This document shows, in pieces, positions 26,495 to 37,089 of a DNA stretch of 64,000 nucleotides (the stretch's first letter is position 1; each line of letters starts with the position of its first letter). Origin of the DNA: Streptomyces sp. IMTB 2501 (lineage in GTDB: Bacteria > Actinomycetota > Actinomycetes > Streptomycetales > Streptomycetaceae); contig NZ_MQUS01000023.1 of assembly GCF_001953885.1 (NCBI RefSeq), positions 62,001 through 126,000 of the forward strand. Direction: 5' to 3'. The position numbers and the translations under genes are program-made. The notes below the pieces were generated by a model that did not search any database, was not told where the DNA came from, and was given only the letters and a program-made list of their open reading frames with translations.

Positions 26495-27730
26495 TCACGC
26501 CGACCCGGGCGGCCTTCCCCGGCCGGCTACGTCGAGCAACAGCTTCGCGGCCACTGTCGCGCCGTCGGTGCGGATCGTGCCGGCCACGCCACTCGCCCGT
26601 GCTCGGGTCTCGGGGGTCAGAGCCGTGCTGAGCGCGGCTGACAGGGAGTTGAAGGTCGGGGCCGGACCGTCGTGTGCCACGCCGATGCCCAGCTCGGACA
26701 CCCGGGCGGCCCAGCGCGGCTGGTCCACGATCTGGGGCACCACCACCTGAGGCGCGCCCGCCCGGGCGGCCGTCGTCGTGGTGCCCGCGCCGCCGTGGTG
26801 CACGACGGCGGCCACCCGGGTGAACAGCGCCTGATGGTTCACCTCGCCGACTACGAAGCAGTCGCCCCGGTCGTCGATCAGAGCCAGGTCGGCCCAGCCA
26901 CGGGCGAGTACGACGCGGCGGCCCTGCGCGCGGATCGCCTCGATGGCCACCCGGGCGAGGCCCTTCGAGGTGTGCATGGCCATGCTGCCGAAGCCCACGT
27001 ACACCGGCGGTTCACCGGTGTCCAGGAACGCCTCAAGGTCTCCCGGGAGTGGACGTTCGTCCGGCAGGATCCACGACCCGGTCTGTACGAGGTCGAGATT
27101 CGTCATCTCCTTCCACGGGGCCAGGACCGGGTCTGCCGCCAGCCACGGCTGGTCGGTGACGACGTAGTCACGGACGTTGTCCACCGGCGGCAGGCCGATC
27201 GCCGCCCGGTGCCGGTTGAGTGCCTCCCCGTACAACGCGTTCACGCGCTGGGCGTCCTGCTCCCACAGCACCTTGAGGTCGGTCTCCTCCCGCGGGGACG
27301 GCGTGCCGGGCCGCGCCCCTGGAGGGAACTGCTGCGAGGGCAGTCCGAACGGATGGAAGCAGGCGTACACGTAGGGGATGCCCAGGTTGTCGGCCACCGA
27401 GCGCGCGCCCGCCGGCATCAGGCCGGACGCAAGGAGCACGTCGCATCCCTCGGCCGCAGCGGTGAGCGTGTCGAACCGTGCGGCGACCAACTCGGGCCCG
27501 AGCCGGAACGCGTCCTGCGCCGTCGGCGGCCTCTCGCCGGTCACCACCGAGCGCACCGCCGGGCCGAGCGGCACCAGCTCCATGCCGACACCGGCGAGCA
27601 GCGTCGCGAACTCCTCGTCCGGCGGCGCGCACACCCGTACCTCCGCGCCGAGTTCCCGCAATCGCACCGCGAGTGCCACCAGCGGTTCGACGTCCCCCCG
27701 CGACCCCCAGGTCGACAACACCACACGCAT
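26495..27730 (-). CDS. GT1-family glycosyltransferase (UGT/macrolide GT type)
   Basis: 411 residues. N-terminal Rossmann domain MRVVLSTWGSRGDVEPLVALAVRLRELG, C-terminal nucleotide-sugar domain with VYVGFGSMA and the donor-binding signature AAVVHHGGAGTTTTAARAGAPQVVVPQIVDQPRWA. The GSRGDVEP opening is typical of GT28/GT1 enzymes that glycosylate sterols, rhamnolipids or macrolides. The ATG at 27730 matches the conserved N-terminus; upstream extension is not conserved-looking. No biosynthetic cluster is adjacent, so self-resistance (drug glycosylation) is one possibility. Confidence 0.88.
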   Translation of the reverse strand: MRVVLSTWGSRGDVEPLVALAVRLRELGAEVRVCAPPDEEFATLLAGVGMELVPLGPAVRSVVTGERPPTAQDAFRLGPELVAARFDTLTAAAEGCDVLLASGLMPAGARSVADNLGIPYVYACFHPFGLPSQQFPPGARPGTPSPREETDLKVLWEQDAQRVNALYGEALNRHRAAIGLPPVDNVRDYVVTDQPWLAADPVLAPWKEMTNLDLVQTGSWILPDERPLPGDLEAFLDTGEPPVYVGFGSMAMHTSKGLARVAIEAIRAQGRRVVLARGWADLALIDDRGDCFVVGEVNHQALFTRVAAVVHHGGAGTTTTAARAGAPQVVVPQIVDQPRWAARVSELGIGVAHDGPAPTFNSLSAALSTALTPETRARASGVAGTIRTDGATVAAKLLLDVAGRGRPPGSA

Positions 27731-27832
27731 GTCGAAAATCCCCCATCTCTGCAGGCCCTGGCCTCGGCTGACCATCCTGAAGCACGCCCCGTGTCTTGCC
27801 GCAAGCCCCCCGGTGCGCTATAGGTTGAGAGT

Positions 27833-27856
27833 GGCAAGGAGGAGCACCTCCTTGCC
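27833..27856 (-). terminator. rho-independent-type hairpin downstream of lpdA
   Basis: Perfect 10-bp stem GGCAAGGAGG / CCTCCTTGCC with a 4-nt loop, 98 bp past the lpdA stop. T-rich DNA (TTTGTCTTTT) follows on the plus strand only, so in lpdA orientation it works by the stem rather than a U-tract. Confidence 0.6.
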
Positions 27857-27953
27857 TTTGTCTTTTGCCGTCCGCTGTTGCCGGACGGCCTTCTCGCGAA
27901 GCTGCGTCCCGCCGCGCACGGCAGTACGTTGTCGCACGCAGCGGTGCTCTGCG

Positions 27954-29357
<1,404 letters not shown>

Positions 29358-29417
29358 CCATCCACCTCACGGTTGTTCTCGGACGCAGCCGGTCCCCGCG
29401 ATCCTGCGCGCCCACCT

Positions 29418-30115
29418 TCAGGCGATCGGGTAGAGCAGCTCCAGTGGGCCCGACAGCGCCGCGCGCACCCGGCGGGAGGTCTCGTCGACGAGCACCTCCG
29501 GCTCGTCGTGGCTGATCGCGTCCATCGTCTTCGCGGCAACTTCGAACAGATTCCACCTTAGGAGCGTCGACCGTCACGGTCGCATCGGTGTCGACATAGC
29601 CCACATGCACACCCACGACCAGCGTGCCCTGGTCCCGCAGTGCCACGCGCAATGCATTGGTCAGCGACCACTGGGCGGCCTTCGACGCCGCGTAACCCGG
29701 GAAGCGGTTGTTGGCGCGCCATGAAGCCACCGACAACATGTTCACCAGGGCTCCGCCGCCGTTCGCGGCAAGGAGGGGGCAAAGGCCCGGGACACGGCCC
29801 AGGTGCCCAGATAGTTCACCCCGAGCTCTTTCCGGGCACCGCCCAGGGACCCCTCCAGCAGCGGTGGTCCGGCCTGGATCCCGGCATTGTTGATCACGAC
29901 GGTCGCGTCGGACGCCGTCGTCGCTGCGGCCGCGATCTGATCGGGGTCGGTGACGTCGAGGCGTACGGCTTCCGCCCCGGGCTCGTCGAAGTCCTCGGGG
30001 CAGCGGACACCCGCGTACACCTTGGCCGCGCCCCGGGCCAGCAGAGCGCGAGTGAACGCAGCCCGATTCCCCGGTTCGCACCGGTCACGAACGCGACCGA
30101 TCCCTCGATCTCCAT
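29418..30115 (-). pseudogene. frameshifted SDR-family oxidoreductase
   Basis: One SDR is spread over several frames: MEIEGSVAFVTGANRGIG (start 30115), AAFTRALLARGAAKVYAGVR ... LDVTDPDQIAAAA ... VVINNAGIQAG, ALVNMLSVASWRANNRFPGYAASKAAQWSLTNALRVAL (Ser/Tyr/Lys active site) and VAAKTMDAISHDEPEVLVDETSRRVRAALSGPLELLYPIA to a stop at 29418. All parts of a roughly 235-residue protein remain, but at least three frameshifts separate them. Its 5' end and flank are duplicated at about 36.9 kb. Confidence 0.8.
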
Positions 30116-30193
30116 GCTCCGACACCTCATTCCAGAGCTTTCGCCCCATGCACGACCTGGACGCCGACGTCACCTGGAGGCTGCTGCAGCACG

Positions 30194-30322
30194 CCAGAAC
30201 CAGTTTCATGGTTTCGCGGGCACCACGCCCCCCGCATCACGTGCGGCTCGTGGCACGGCTGAGTCGTGCACTACGTGACGGCCCGCTGATCACGCATTCG
30301 GCGACTGTGCGCAGCGTCAGCC
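30194..30322. repeat. copy A of a diverged direct repeat (copy B at 36937-37065)
   Basis: About 125 bp shared with 36937-37065: both carry TTCATGGTTTCGC near the left end, CTGATCAC-CATTCGGCG towards the right and GTGCGCAGCGTCAG at the right end. In both places it lies just upstream of an SDR 5' end on the minus strand. Identity by eye is roughly three quarters. Confidence 0.65.
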
Positions 30323-30448
30323 GAGCGGACCATCAACGCCTTCAAGAACTTCCGGGCCATAACCACGACGTCCGACAAACGCGCATACGTATTCCACGGC
30401 ACCGTCACCACCACCGTCGCCTCGATCCGACGATGGTTCTGCCCGTGA
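30318..30448 (+). pseudogene. C-terminal tail of an IS5-type transposase
   Basis: Encodes AERTINAFKNFRAITTTSDKRAYVFHGTVTTTVASIRRWFCP followed by a stop, the characteristic end of IS5-family DDE transposases (RLKxFRxxATRYDKRAxxFxG). The catalytic core is absent. Confidence 0.7.
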
Positions 30449-30469
30449 CACGCTCGGACATCCGGTGAG

Positions 30470-30860
30470 AGCTCGAAACACGATCTTGCGGTGCTGGGAT
30501 TCGGCTGCACGCGGCCGACGCTCTGGACTGCACCCGGGCGCGCGTGGACGCTTCTCACGTCCGCGTGTAAAAGTTGGGCGAGGCCGCTGGCCGCTCACCG
30601 GTCGATCGCGGAACGACTGGGGTAGACACCATCTGATCTGCGACGCGAAGGCATCCCGTTCAAGGTCATCACGAGCGCGGCCAACGTCAACGACGTCACC
30701 CAGACGCAGCCCCTGGTCGACGTCATCCCGCAAGGGCACCCCGAACTCAAGGGCCTGGGCGCGCTTCGCTACGTCGTTGAGCAGCCCTTCTCCGCGCTGC
30801 GTCTTACGAGCTTTCAGAGACGCGTCGCGGTCCGGACGAGGTCGGCGACGGCCCGGGACC
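30470..30860 (+). pseudogene. IS5-family (IS402-like) transposase fossil
   Basis: Fragments in shifting frames: VDASHVRV near 30550, then IPFKVITSAANVNDVTQTQPLVDVIPQ (from about 30645) and ALRYVVEQPFSALRL (about 30760), corresponding to the ordered blocks around the DDE catalytic residues and the final RWVVER-like motif. Several frameshifts; its right end runs into the LysR gene. Confidence 0.65.
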
Positions 30861-31662
30861 GGCTATGCGGTGGCCACGCGATGACCGTCGTGACCGTCGG
30901 CGCGTCCAAAACCGGTACGGCGGCGAGATCGTCACGCAGCTGGGCTCGGCACGACTCCGGCGCGATCCAGCAAGTGCGGCCGAGCGCGATCAGCTGGAGC
31001 AACTGCGCATGATCCCGAGCCTGCGGACCGGGCCCGTCCGGGTACGTACCGTCGCGGCCGGGCCAGCGTGGCATCGGCAGGCCGGGGAGCTCGGTGACTT
31101 CGGCCATCTGCACGTGGGTCCGGCTGGTGAGGGGGTGTCCGGCCGGCAGAATCACGACCTGTCTCTCTGTGCAGAGTTCCTCGGTGTCGAAGCCGGCCGT
31201 GCTGTCGAACGGCCGGTGCAGCAGAGCCGCGTCGCACCGGCCGTCGCGCAGCATCCGTTCCTGCTCGCCGATTCCGCACAGGAGCACATCGACGATGACC
31301 GCGTTCGGTTCGGCGGCGTAGGCGTCGAGCAGTTTCGCCAGCAGTTCGCTGGACGCGCCGGCTTTCGAGGCAAGGACTACCTCGGCCTGGCCGGTCGCGG
31401 CGAGGGCAGCGCGGCGGGTGCGACGCTCGGCGGCCTCGACCGCATCCAGTGCCGCCCGCGCCTCCCGCAGGAGCACCGACCCGGCCTCGGTCAGGGTGAC
31501 CGAGCGGCTGGTGCGTTCCAGCAGCGCCACTCCGATGCGCCGTTCGAGTTGGCGGATCGTCCGCGACAGCGGGGGCTGCGCGATCCCGAGCCGCTGTGCG
31601 GCCCGCCCGAAGTGCAGCTCCTCGGCGACGGCGACGAAGTACCGCAGCTCACGCGTCTCCAC
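30814..31662 (-). CDS. LysR-family transcriptional regulator
   Basis: 282 residues from a GTG at 31662. Winged-helix VETRELRYFVAVAEELHFGRAAQRLGIAQPPLSRTIRQLERRIGVALLERTSRSVTLTEAG is textbook LysR, followed by the two-lobed effector domain (LLAKLLDAYAAEPNAVIVDVLL ... GRTCWIAPESC). It is divergent from an SDR gene with a LysR-type T-N11-A dyad between them, so the SDR is the likely target and autoregulation probable. Effector unknown. Confidence 0.9.
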   Translation of the reverse strand: METRELRYFVAVAEELHFGRAAQRLGIAQPPLSRTIRQLERRIGVALLERTSRSVTLTEAGSVLLREARAALDAVEAAERRTRRAALAATGQAEVVLASKAGASSELLAKLLDAYAAEPNAVIVDVLLCGIGEQERMLRDGRCDAALLHRPFDSTAGFDTEELCTERQVVILPAGHPLTSRTHVQMAEVTELPGLPMPRWPGRDGTYPDGPGPQARDHAQLLQLIALGRTCWIAPESCRAQLRDDLAAVPVLDAPTVTTVIAWPPHSRSRAVADLVRTATRL

Positions 31663-31691
31663 GCCGCCATGATACTGGCCCCAACCGGGAT

Positions 31692-31710
31692 CGATACCCG
31701 TACGGTATCG
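31692..31710. promoter_or_regulatory. LysR-type operator between LysR and SDR genes
   Basis: CGATACC-CGTAC-GGTATCG is a perfect inverted repeat containing ATAC-N7-GTAT, the classical T-N11-A LysR box, placed in the 104-bp divergent gap. Confidence 0.75.
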
Positions 31711-31766
31711 CTGCCCACCCAATCGGTGTTGGCCGGCTCTCGCGGGGTCCGGACAGGATTGGCCGT

Positions 31767-32492
31767 ATGAGCGAACAGACGATTGCGCTGGTGACCGGCG
31801 CGAACAAGGGAATCGGGTACGAAATCGCGGCCGGGCTCGGCGCCCTCGGGTGGAGGGTCGGTGTCGGCGCCCGCAACGAGGAGCGGTGCGAGGCCGCTGT
31901 GGCGAAGCTGCGGACGGTCGGCGTCGACGCGTTCGGCGTGCCGCTCGACGTGACCGACGACGCGAGCGTGGCGGCCGCCGCCGAGCTGATGGAGGACCGC
32001 GCCGGACGCCTCGACGTGCTCGTCAACAACGCCGGGATAACCGGCGGCGTGCCGCAGATGCCCACCATGGTCGACCCCGCTACGGTGCGGGCGGCCGTGG
32101 AGACCAATGTCATCGGCGTCATCCGCGTGACCAACGCGATGCTGCCGTTGCTGCGCCGCTCGGCGTCGCCGCGGATCGTGAACATGTCGAGCAGCGTCGG
32201 CTCCCTCACCCGGCAGACCACGCCCGGCGCCGAAACGGGCCCGATTGCCGTTGCTTACGCGCCGTCGAAGACGTTCCTCAACGCCGTGACCGTCCAGTAC
32301 GCCAAGGAGCTGCGCGACACGAACATCCTGATCAACGCTGCCTGCCCCGGCTTCTGCGCGACCGACCTCAACGGTTTTCGTGGCGTGCGCACCCCCGAAC
32401 AGGGCGCGGCGACCGCGATCCGGCTCGCGACCCTGCCCGACGACGGCCCGACCGGCGCGTTCTTCGAAGACGCGGGGGAGGTGCCGTGGTGA
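31767..32492 (+). CDS. short-chain dehydrogenase/reductase
   Basis: 241 residues. Cofactor motif ALVTGANKGIGYEIA, LDVLVNNAGITG, catalytic Ser in VNMSSSVGSL, and the YxxxK-type site present as AYAPSKTFLNAV. The Ala-Tyr-Ala-Pro-Ser-Lys spacing is correct for Tyr/Lys catalysis. The protein resembles carbonyl-reductase-like SDRs acting on small carbonyls with NADPH. Divergent LysR and its operator suggest inducible expression. Confidence 0.9.
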   Translation: MSEQTIALVTGANKGIGYEIAAGLGALGWRVGVGARNEERCEAAVAKLRTVGVDAFGVPLDVTDDASVAAAAELMEDRAGRLDVLVNNAGITGGVPQMPTMVDPATVRAAVETNVIGVIRVTNAMLPLLRRSASPRIVNMSSSVGSLTRQTTPGAETGPIAVAYAPSKTFLNAVTVQYAKELRDTNILINAACPGFCATDLNGFRGVRTPEQGAATAIRLATLPDDGPTGAFFEDAGEVPW

Positions 32493-32508
32493 CCCGAATG
32501 TGAGTACA

Positions 32509-33378
32509 TGACATCGACGCACCATCGACGGCAGGCGGTTCCCCTACCCCTCTTCGTGTCCGGCGCGTCCGGCTCGATCGGCTCCGCCGCAGTCCCCGAG
32601 CTTCTCGCGGCGGGCCACGAGGTTGTCCGTCCCTGAGCCCGCTCGGACGCGTCGGCCGGTCCCATGGAGGCCGTCGGCGCCGAGGTCCACCGCGGCTCGC
32701 TCGACGACCTCCGTGTCCTGGGCCCGCCGCCGCGTCCGACGGCGTCATCCATCTCGCTTTCAAGCACGAGGAGTCGTTCTCCGGCGACTCCACGGCCGCG
32801 ATGGACGCGGGCCGCTGCGCGATCGAGACGTTCGAAGAGATCCCGGCGGATTCCGACGGGCCGCTGGCCATCGCCTCCGGCCTGGTGGCTCCCGCCAGGC
32901 TCGCTTGCGACGGAGGAGGACGTGCCCAACGCCGCCCTACCCGGCGGCGGTCGTACCCTCTCGGCGCAGGCGGCGCTCGCTCTCGCGGACCGGGGTGCGC
33001 TCCTCCTGCGTACGTCTCCCGTCAATGGTGCACGGTGATGGCGAGCACGGATTCGTCGTGAGCCTGGTCGGCGCGGCCCGCAAACACGGCGTCTGCGGCT
33101 GCATCGGTGACGGTACCAACCACTGGCCCGCCGTGGATGCTGCACGGCGTCGCGGAGGAGGGCGTGCCGACCCGGGCCGTCTCCGATGAGATCGGACGGG
33201 GTCCCGGCCTCCCCGGCCGTGTCCTTCACCCCGGACGCGGCCGAGGAGCACTTCGGGGGCTCGCCGTCCTCTTCCACCTGGGCGTGCAGGGGTCCAGCAC
33301 CCGCACAAAGGACTGCTCGGGTGGCAGCCGACACACCAGGGCCTCGTCGAGGACCTGGACGAGGGCCACTACGACATG
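32509..33378 (+). pseudogene. decayed NAD-dependent epimerase/dehydratase-like SDR
   Basis: An extended SDR can be followed in order across frames: LFVSGASGSIGSAAVPELLAAGHEVV (stop soon after), MEAVGAEVHRGSLDDLRVLG, SDGVIHLAFKHEESFSGDST-like sequence, GGRTLSAQAALALADRG, VHGDGEHGFVVSLVGAARKHGVCGCIGDGTNHWPAV, LHGVAEEGVPTRAVSDEIG, and LVEDLDEGHYDM near 33375. Many frameshifts; clearly inactive. It directly follows the intact SDR. Confidence 0.8.
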
Positions 33379-33607
33379 TGGTTCTCCGTCGTTCCACACC
33401 ACGCGAACGGCGAAATCGTCCCGCTGGCCACGCCCCGCCAGCACACCTCGACAAGACGGTGTAACGAGCTCTGCCCGAGCGAACGAGCCGCTCGGAGCTC
33501 GCCTGCCAAAACGCATTGCTTCGGGCGTTGCGCTGCCGGCTGCTGTGATCCTCGACCCCTGGAAAATGGTTCGATGGCTTCGCGGAGCCCTGGCACAGTG
33601 GCGCACC

Positions 33608-34579
33608 ATGGATGACTCCCAGCTCGTGACTGCAGCGGACGTGCAGCTCATGCAGGGCCTGGCGCAGCGGGTTACCGCTGTCCGTCCCGACCTGGTGAAC
33701 AGCGACGCGTCGTACGGAGAGCTGGCCTGGATCTGGGGCAAAGGGCACGCATGCGACGGCGAGAGCTGGCTGCGGCGGCTGTGGTTCTCCGATCACCTTC
33801 TGGTCGCGTGGGGCTGGGCCTTTCTTCCACACCAGGTGCGACGGAGTGATGGGTCGGTGAAGGACGTCACCAACGCCTATCTGGGCTATCAGGTCCATCC
33901 CGACCACAACGAGCTGGTGGACGAGGTGATCGACTGGTACGACGGTGTGGCGGCCGGCATCGAGCGCACCGTGATGCCCAGCGCTGCCGATGAGTTCGCC
34001 CTGGAGCGATGGGCGGCGCACGGCTATGAGACCGATCCGGCCTCGCTCGGCGACACCGGCTCCTGGACTCAACTCAATGAGCGGGACCTCAATGACCTGG
34101 AACCGCCACTGCTGCCGGACGGATTCCGATTCCGCACCGCCGACGAGGCCGGGCCGCTGGCCGCGGTCCAGGCCCATGTGGACGCCTGGGCTCCGTCAAC
34201 ATATACAGCCGAGGGCTACGAGGGCGTCCGCCGGACACCGCCGTACCGCGGCGACCTGCACGTCCTGGTGGAGGCACCGGACGGAACGATGGCCGCATCG
34301 ACGATCATGTGGCTCGACGAGGCGAACAGGACCGCCCAATTCGAGCCGGTCGGAACGCATCCCGACTACCGCCGAATCGGGTTGGGCAGGGCGATGCTGC
34401 TGCACGGGATGCACCTGGCGCGGTCGGCCGGGGCCCATCACATGACGGTCGTCTGTCTCGGCGCACCAGGGCATCCCAAGGCCCGCGGGCTGTACTACAG
34501 CGTCGGGTTCCGGGAGTTCACACGAGACGCTCCGCTCATCAAGACCGGGGCCCAGGGCGTTTCCGCCGAGTCACCTTGA
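33608..34579 (+). CDS. GNAT-family N-acetyltransferase with long N-terminal domain
   Basis: 323 residues. The C-terminal roughly 150 residues are a GNAT domain (FRFRTADEAGPLAAVQAHVDAW ... QFEPVGTHPDYRRIGLGRAMLLHGMHLARSAGAHHMTVVCLG ... ARGLYYSVGFREF) with the acetyl-CoA motif R-R-I-G-L-G-R-A. The N-terminal half (SYGELAWIWGKGHACDG ... WLRRLWFSDHLLVAWGWAFLP) is a less conserved domain, possibly a degenerate GNAT. ATG 33608 chosen; an in-frame ATG 14 codons upstream is possible. Acceptor unknown. Confidence 0.82.
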   Translation: MDDSQLVTAADVQLMQGLAQRVTAVRPDLVNSDASYGELAWIWGKGHACDGESWLRRLWFSDHLLVAWGWAFLPHQVRRSDGSVKDVTNAYLGYQVHPDHNELVDEVIDWYDGVAAGIERTVMPSAADEFALERWAAHGYETDPASLGDTGSWTQLNERDLNDLEPPLLPDGFRFRTADEAGPLAAVQAHVDAWAPSTYTAEGYEGVRRTPPYRGDLHVLVEAPDGTMAASTIMWLDEANRTAQFEPVGTHPDYRRIGLGRAMLLHGMHLARSAGAHHMTVVCLGAPGHPKARGLYYSVGFREFTRDAPLIKTGAQGVSAESP

Positions 34580-34975
34580 GCAAAACGCGATCGCGCAGCG
34601 CACCGCCCTCCAGCATGCGGCCGACGATCGACTCTCAGGTGGTTTACGCACACGGACGAGCACGGCATGCCGCGTCAGTGAGCTGGTCATCGACACCACC
34701 GAACGCGTCCTGGCCGATCCGAACGTCGTAGACCCAGGCGGTGTCCATACCAGGGAGCGCAGCGCGAGACCCTGATGTGATGCACCTGGGCCGACCTGCC
34801 GACCTGTCGATCCAGTGCCAATTCACCGGGTCGTAGGCCCTGTGGGCGTCTTGCGACAGTGGCTCGGTCAGCGAGGGCGTGGGGCGATTGTCGCGACCCA
34901 CGGGCGCGCCCTGGAAGTGGACGTGGGGGTACAAGTCGGCGTCGGTTTGCCGTTTCGTGCGCGCATAGAGGCTCG
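34580..34975. other. gene-free stretch
   Basis: About 400 bp; nothing coding or structural that I can support. Confidence 0.4.
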
Positions 34976-35374
34976 TCAGGGCCCCAATGTGGCCTTGGAG
35001 CAGGGAGCGAGGATGCTGCCGGGTTCGGAGAGGGCGATGATGTTCGCCGGCCCGAGGGGGTGACGTTGATCGACGCGGCGTAGGGGTTCCCGGCTCTCGC
35101 CCTTTCCTCCTCCCAGCCCCAGGGCATCGGCCAGGAGGCCAGAACCCGACTCAGGTCAGGTGAGATGAGGTGGGCGCCTCCCGGCCGTGAGCTGACAGCC
35201 ACTGTCCCGTCCGCAAGGAATGCCAGCGTCGGGTGGTCTTGCCCCGGGACCTGTGACGGGGTGCCGTCTGGCCGCGGTGGTCCGAACAGGGCGGTGGCGG
35301 TGGGTATTCCGTCCGGGTGTGGGGGTGATCAGCTGGTAGCCGAAGTTCTGCTCGGCAGGGTCCGTCGAGACCAT
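34976..35374 (-). pseudogene. frameshifted unknown protein
   Basis: Three minus-strand frames join into a sensible sequence: STDPAEQNFGYQLITPTP, then GIPTATALFGPPRPDGTPSQVPGQDHPTLAFLADGTVAVSSRPGGAHLISPDLSRVLASWPMPWGWEEE, then LGPANIIALSEPGSILAPCSKATLGP before a stop. The protein-like quality on both sides of each junction supports a decayed gene. Family not recognised. Confidence 0.5.
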
Positions 35375-35764
35375 GGCGTGCGAGCGGTAGCGCCGTTCCG
35401 CGGACAGCGCGTATGTGTCTCAGGTCGGCGTCGTCACGGTCATGATCCGAATCTTCCTATTCACCACTGACAGCGGTATCAACACCCACAGCAAGGAGCT
35501 GTCCCGGCCCCGGCGTCGGCCTGCTCCGTGCGGGCATGACGCACAGCACGCGGAGCACTCACCCGGGTGCGGCGGACGTGGCCAAGGCGCTTCTCACCGG
35601 TGACGGTGCCGAGTGGGACCGTTCGTTCACGATCCTCACGCATGAGCCGGAGGCGGGCTGGTCGAACGCCGTGAGGCGCTGCCGCCCGTCCATAAGGCGA
35701 CCGTGGCGCGCCTAGGCCGACCCGCGCTGCCGGGCGGCGCGGCCCACGCGCCGCGTGAGTCATT
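35375..35764. other. remnant-rich intergenic region
   Basis: Contains a 59-codon open frame (35536-35715, starting MTHSTRSTHPGAADVAKALL) of unknown identity without good RBS or context. Otherwise nothing supported. Confidence 0.35.
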
Positions 35765-36007
35765 TCAGCTCTGCCTCTGGGCGCGGGCCGTGCTCAGCTC
35801 GTAGGCACGGTCGGGCAGCGTGGGCGAGATCCACAAAGGCCGCCCTGCCGGGTCGGCCACGACCTGCGCGTTCACTCCGTGCGGACGGAGATACCCAAGC
35901 CAGCCGCGATGTGTGCGGATGTGCGCGAGCGTGTCGTACCGACGCAGGTGCAGCCGGCCGACCAGCACGCCGGGGCGGCGGGAGATGGCAGCGGCGGTCA
36001 TGCTCAC
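35765..36007 (-). pseudogene. fragment of a DDE (IS5-type) transposase
   Basis: The segment YLRPHGVNAQVVADPAGRPLWISPTLPDRAYELSTARA matches the block around the second catalytic Asp in DDE_Tnp_4-type transposases (HGxNxQVxADPxGxxxWxSxxLPGxxHDLxAAR). The rest of the enzyme is missing. Confidence 0.65.
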
Positions 36008-36328
36008 GGGTGAAAATGAGTGTGGTGACCCACTCGACCAGAGAATGAGGCAGGTCGAGTTCGGCAGGACAGGAAACTGTTGCGCCGGTGGGGTGAAACG
36101 TCGAACACCTCCCTCAACGGCACGGGAGCCTTGTCCGTTGCGGACACCAACGCCGTCACCCCATCAGCGGCCACGCTGAAAATGTTCACTGAGCGATGTG
36201 CTGCGTATCGCGGTCAGCCGAGGTCGGCGCATCCCCGGAAACGCGTTCTGATCCGTCTCTGGGGGGCGGCTCACCCGCTCGGATGCGCTCGGCGCGACAC
36301 CGGTCGCGAGGGTGTGCATGGTGATTTC
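36008..36328. other. upstream region of the small secreted peptide gene
   Basis: 320 bp without a supported gene; no clear promoter found. Confidence 0.35.
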
Positions 36329-36568
36329 ATGATCACTACACCTCACCCCAAGAAGACCGTTTCTCGGATTCCGCGAGTATTCGCGGTGTGTGCCGCCGTG
36401 GGCATCGCTTGTGCGGCGGGGGTGGCGACTGCCACGTCCGCCGTGGCCGCGACGCCCGCCACGCACGTCGTCACAAAGGCCGCCCCGGCCTACGGCGGCG
36501 GCCACGGCGGCGGGGACGAAAACAAGTGCGGCAACGGCCTCCTCGACCTCCTCAACTTCTGCAACTGA
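36329..36568 (+). CDS. small secreted peptide, Gly/His linker with C-terminal Cys pair
   Basis: 79 residues. A Lys/Arg-rich start and hydrophobic core (VFAVCAAVGIACAAGVATATSAVAA) form a Sec signal peptide. The roughly 35-residue mature part has a glycine-rich stretch (YGGGHGGGDENK) and ends CGNGLLDLLNFCN, with two cysteines 11 apart around an amphipathic LLDLLNF segment. This resembles small surface-active or toxin-like secreted peptides, but it is not a canonical chaplin or rodlin. A strong hairpin follows. Unknown function. Confidence 0.65.
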   Translation: MITTPHPKKTVSRIPRVFAVCAAVGIACAAGVATATSAVAATPATHVVTKAAPAYGGGHGGGDENKCGNGLLDLLNFCN

Positions 36569-36642
36569 CGGACAGCGGCCGGTAGTTCCTTCCCGGCCGA
36601 CCGCACAACCGCACGTGGAGTAAGTCCGCCCACCCACCCCTC

Positions 36643-36687
36643 AGGGCGGTCAGGAGCAGGGGCAGGATCCCTCTACCTGACCGCCCT
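36643..36687 (+). terminator. hairpin terminator after the secreted peptide gene
   Basis: Perfect 12-bp inverted repeat AGGGCGGTCAGG (36643-36654) / CCTGACCGCCCT (36676-36687) with a 21-nt loop, 75 bp past the stop. Confidence 0.6.
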
Positions 36688-36854
36688 GCCGACCACAACC
36701 GAAGGCCTGCGCCCACTGCTCCGGCCGGGGCGGCAACCTTTCCGTGCGGGGCGGCGACGGCAATGACAGTCCATTTCTGGACCTTCGAATCGGGCCGCCG
36801 TCTGCCCTACACGCGGCAGCTGGACCGTAAAGGCCTGGCCGCCGCCCCCGGTCG

Positions 36855-36930
36855 GCAGAGCCCGAGTGAACGCGAGCCCGATTCACCGGTTTGCGCCGGT
36901 CACGAGCGAGACCGGTGCTTCGATCTCCGC
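36855..36930 (-). pseudogene. 5' fragment of a second SDR gene
   Basis: Reads EIEAPVSLVTGANR-stop-IGLAFTRAL, parallel to the start of the broken SDR at 29418-30115 (EIEGSVAFVTGANRGIG). Only the first roughly 25 codons remain, next to repeat copy B. Confidence 0.65.
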
Positions 36931-36936
36931 GGCGCG

Positions 36937-37065
36937 CCAGGACCGGATTCATGGTTTCGCACGTACCGCGAGCCCTGCATCACGCGTGGCCGTGGTGCGG
37001 CTGAGCGGTGTACCACGTAATGGCCGACTGATCACCCATTCGGCGGCCGTGCGCAGCGTCAGGCC
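36937..37065. repeat. copy B of the diverged direct repeat (copy A at 30194-30322)
   Basis: Same order of shared blocks as copy A, again just upstream of an SDR 5' end. Copy B lacks the 78-bp segment that separates the repeat from the SDR start in copy A. Confidence 0.65.
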
Positions 37066-37089
37066 CAGCAGCGGGGCGCGCTTCTTGCT

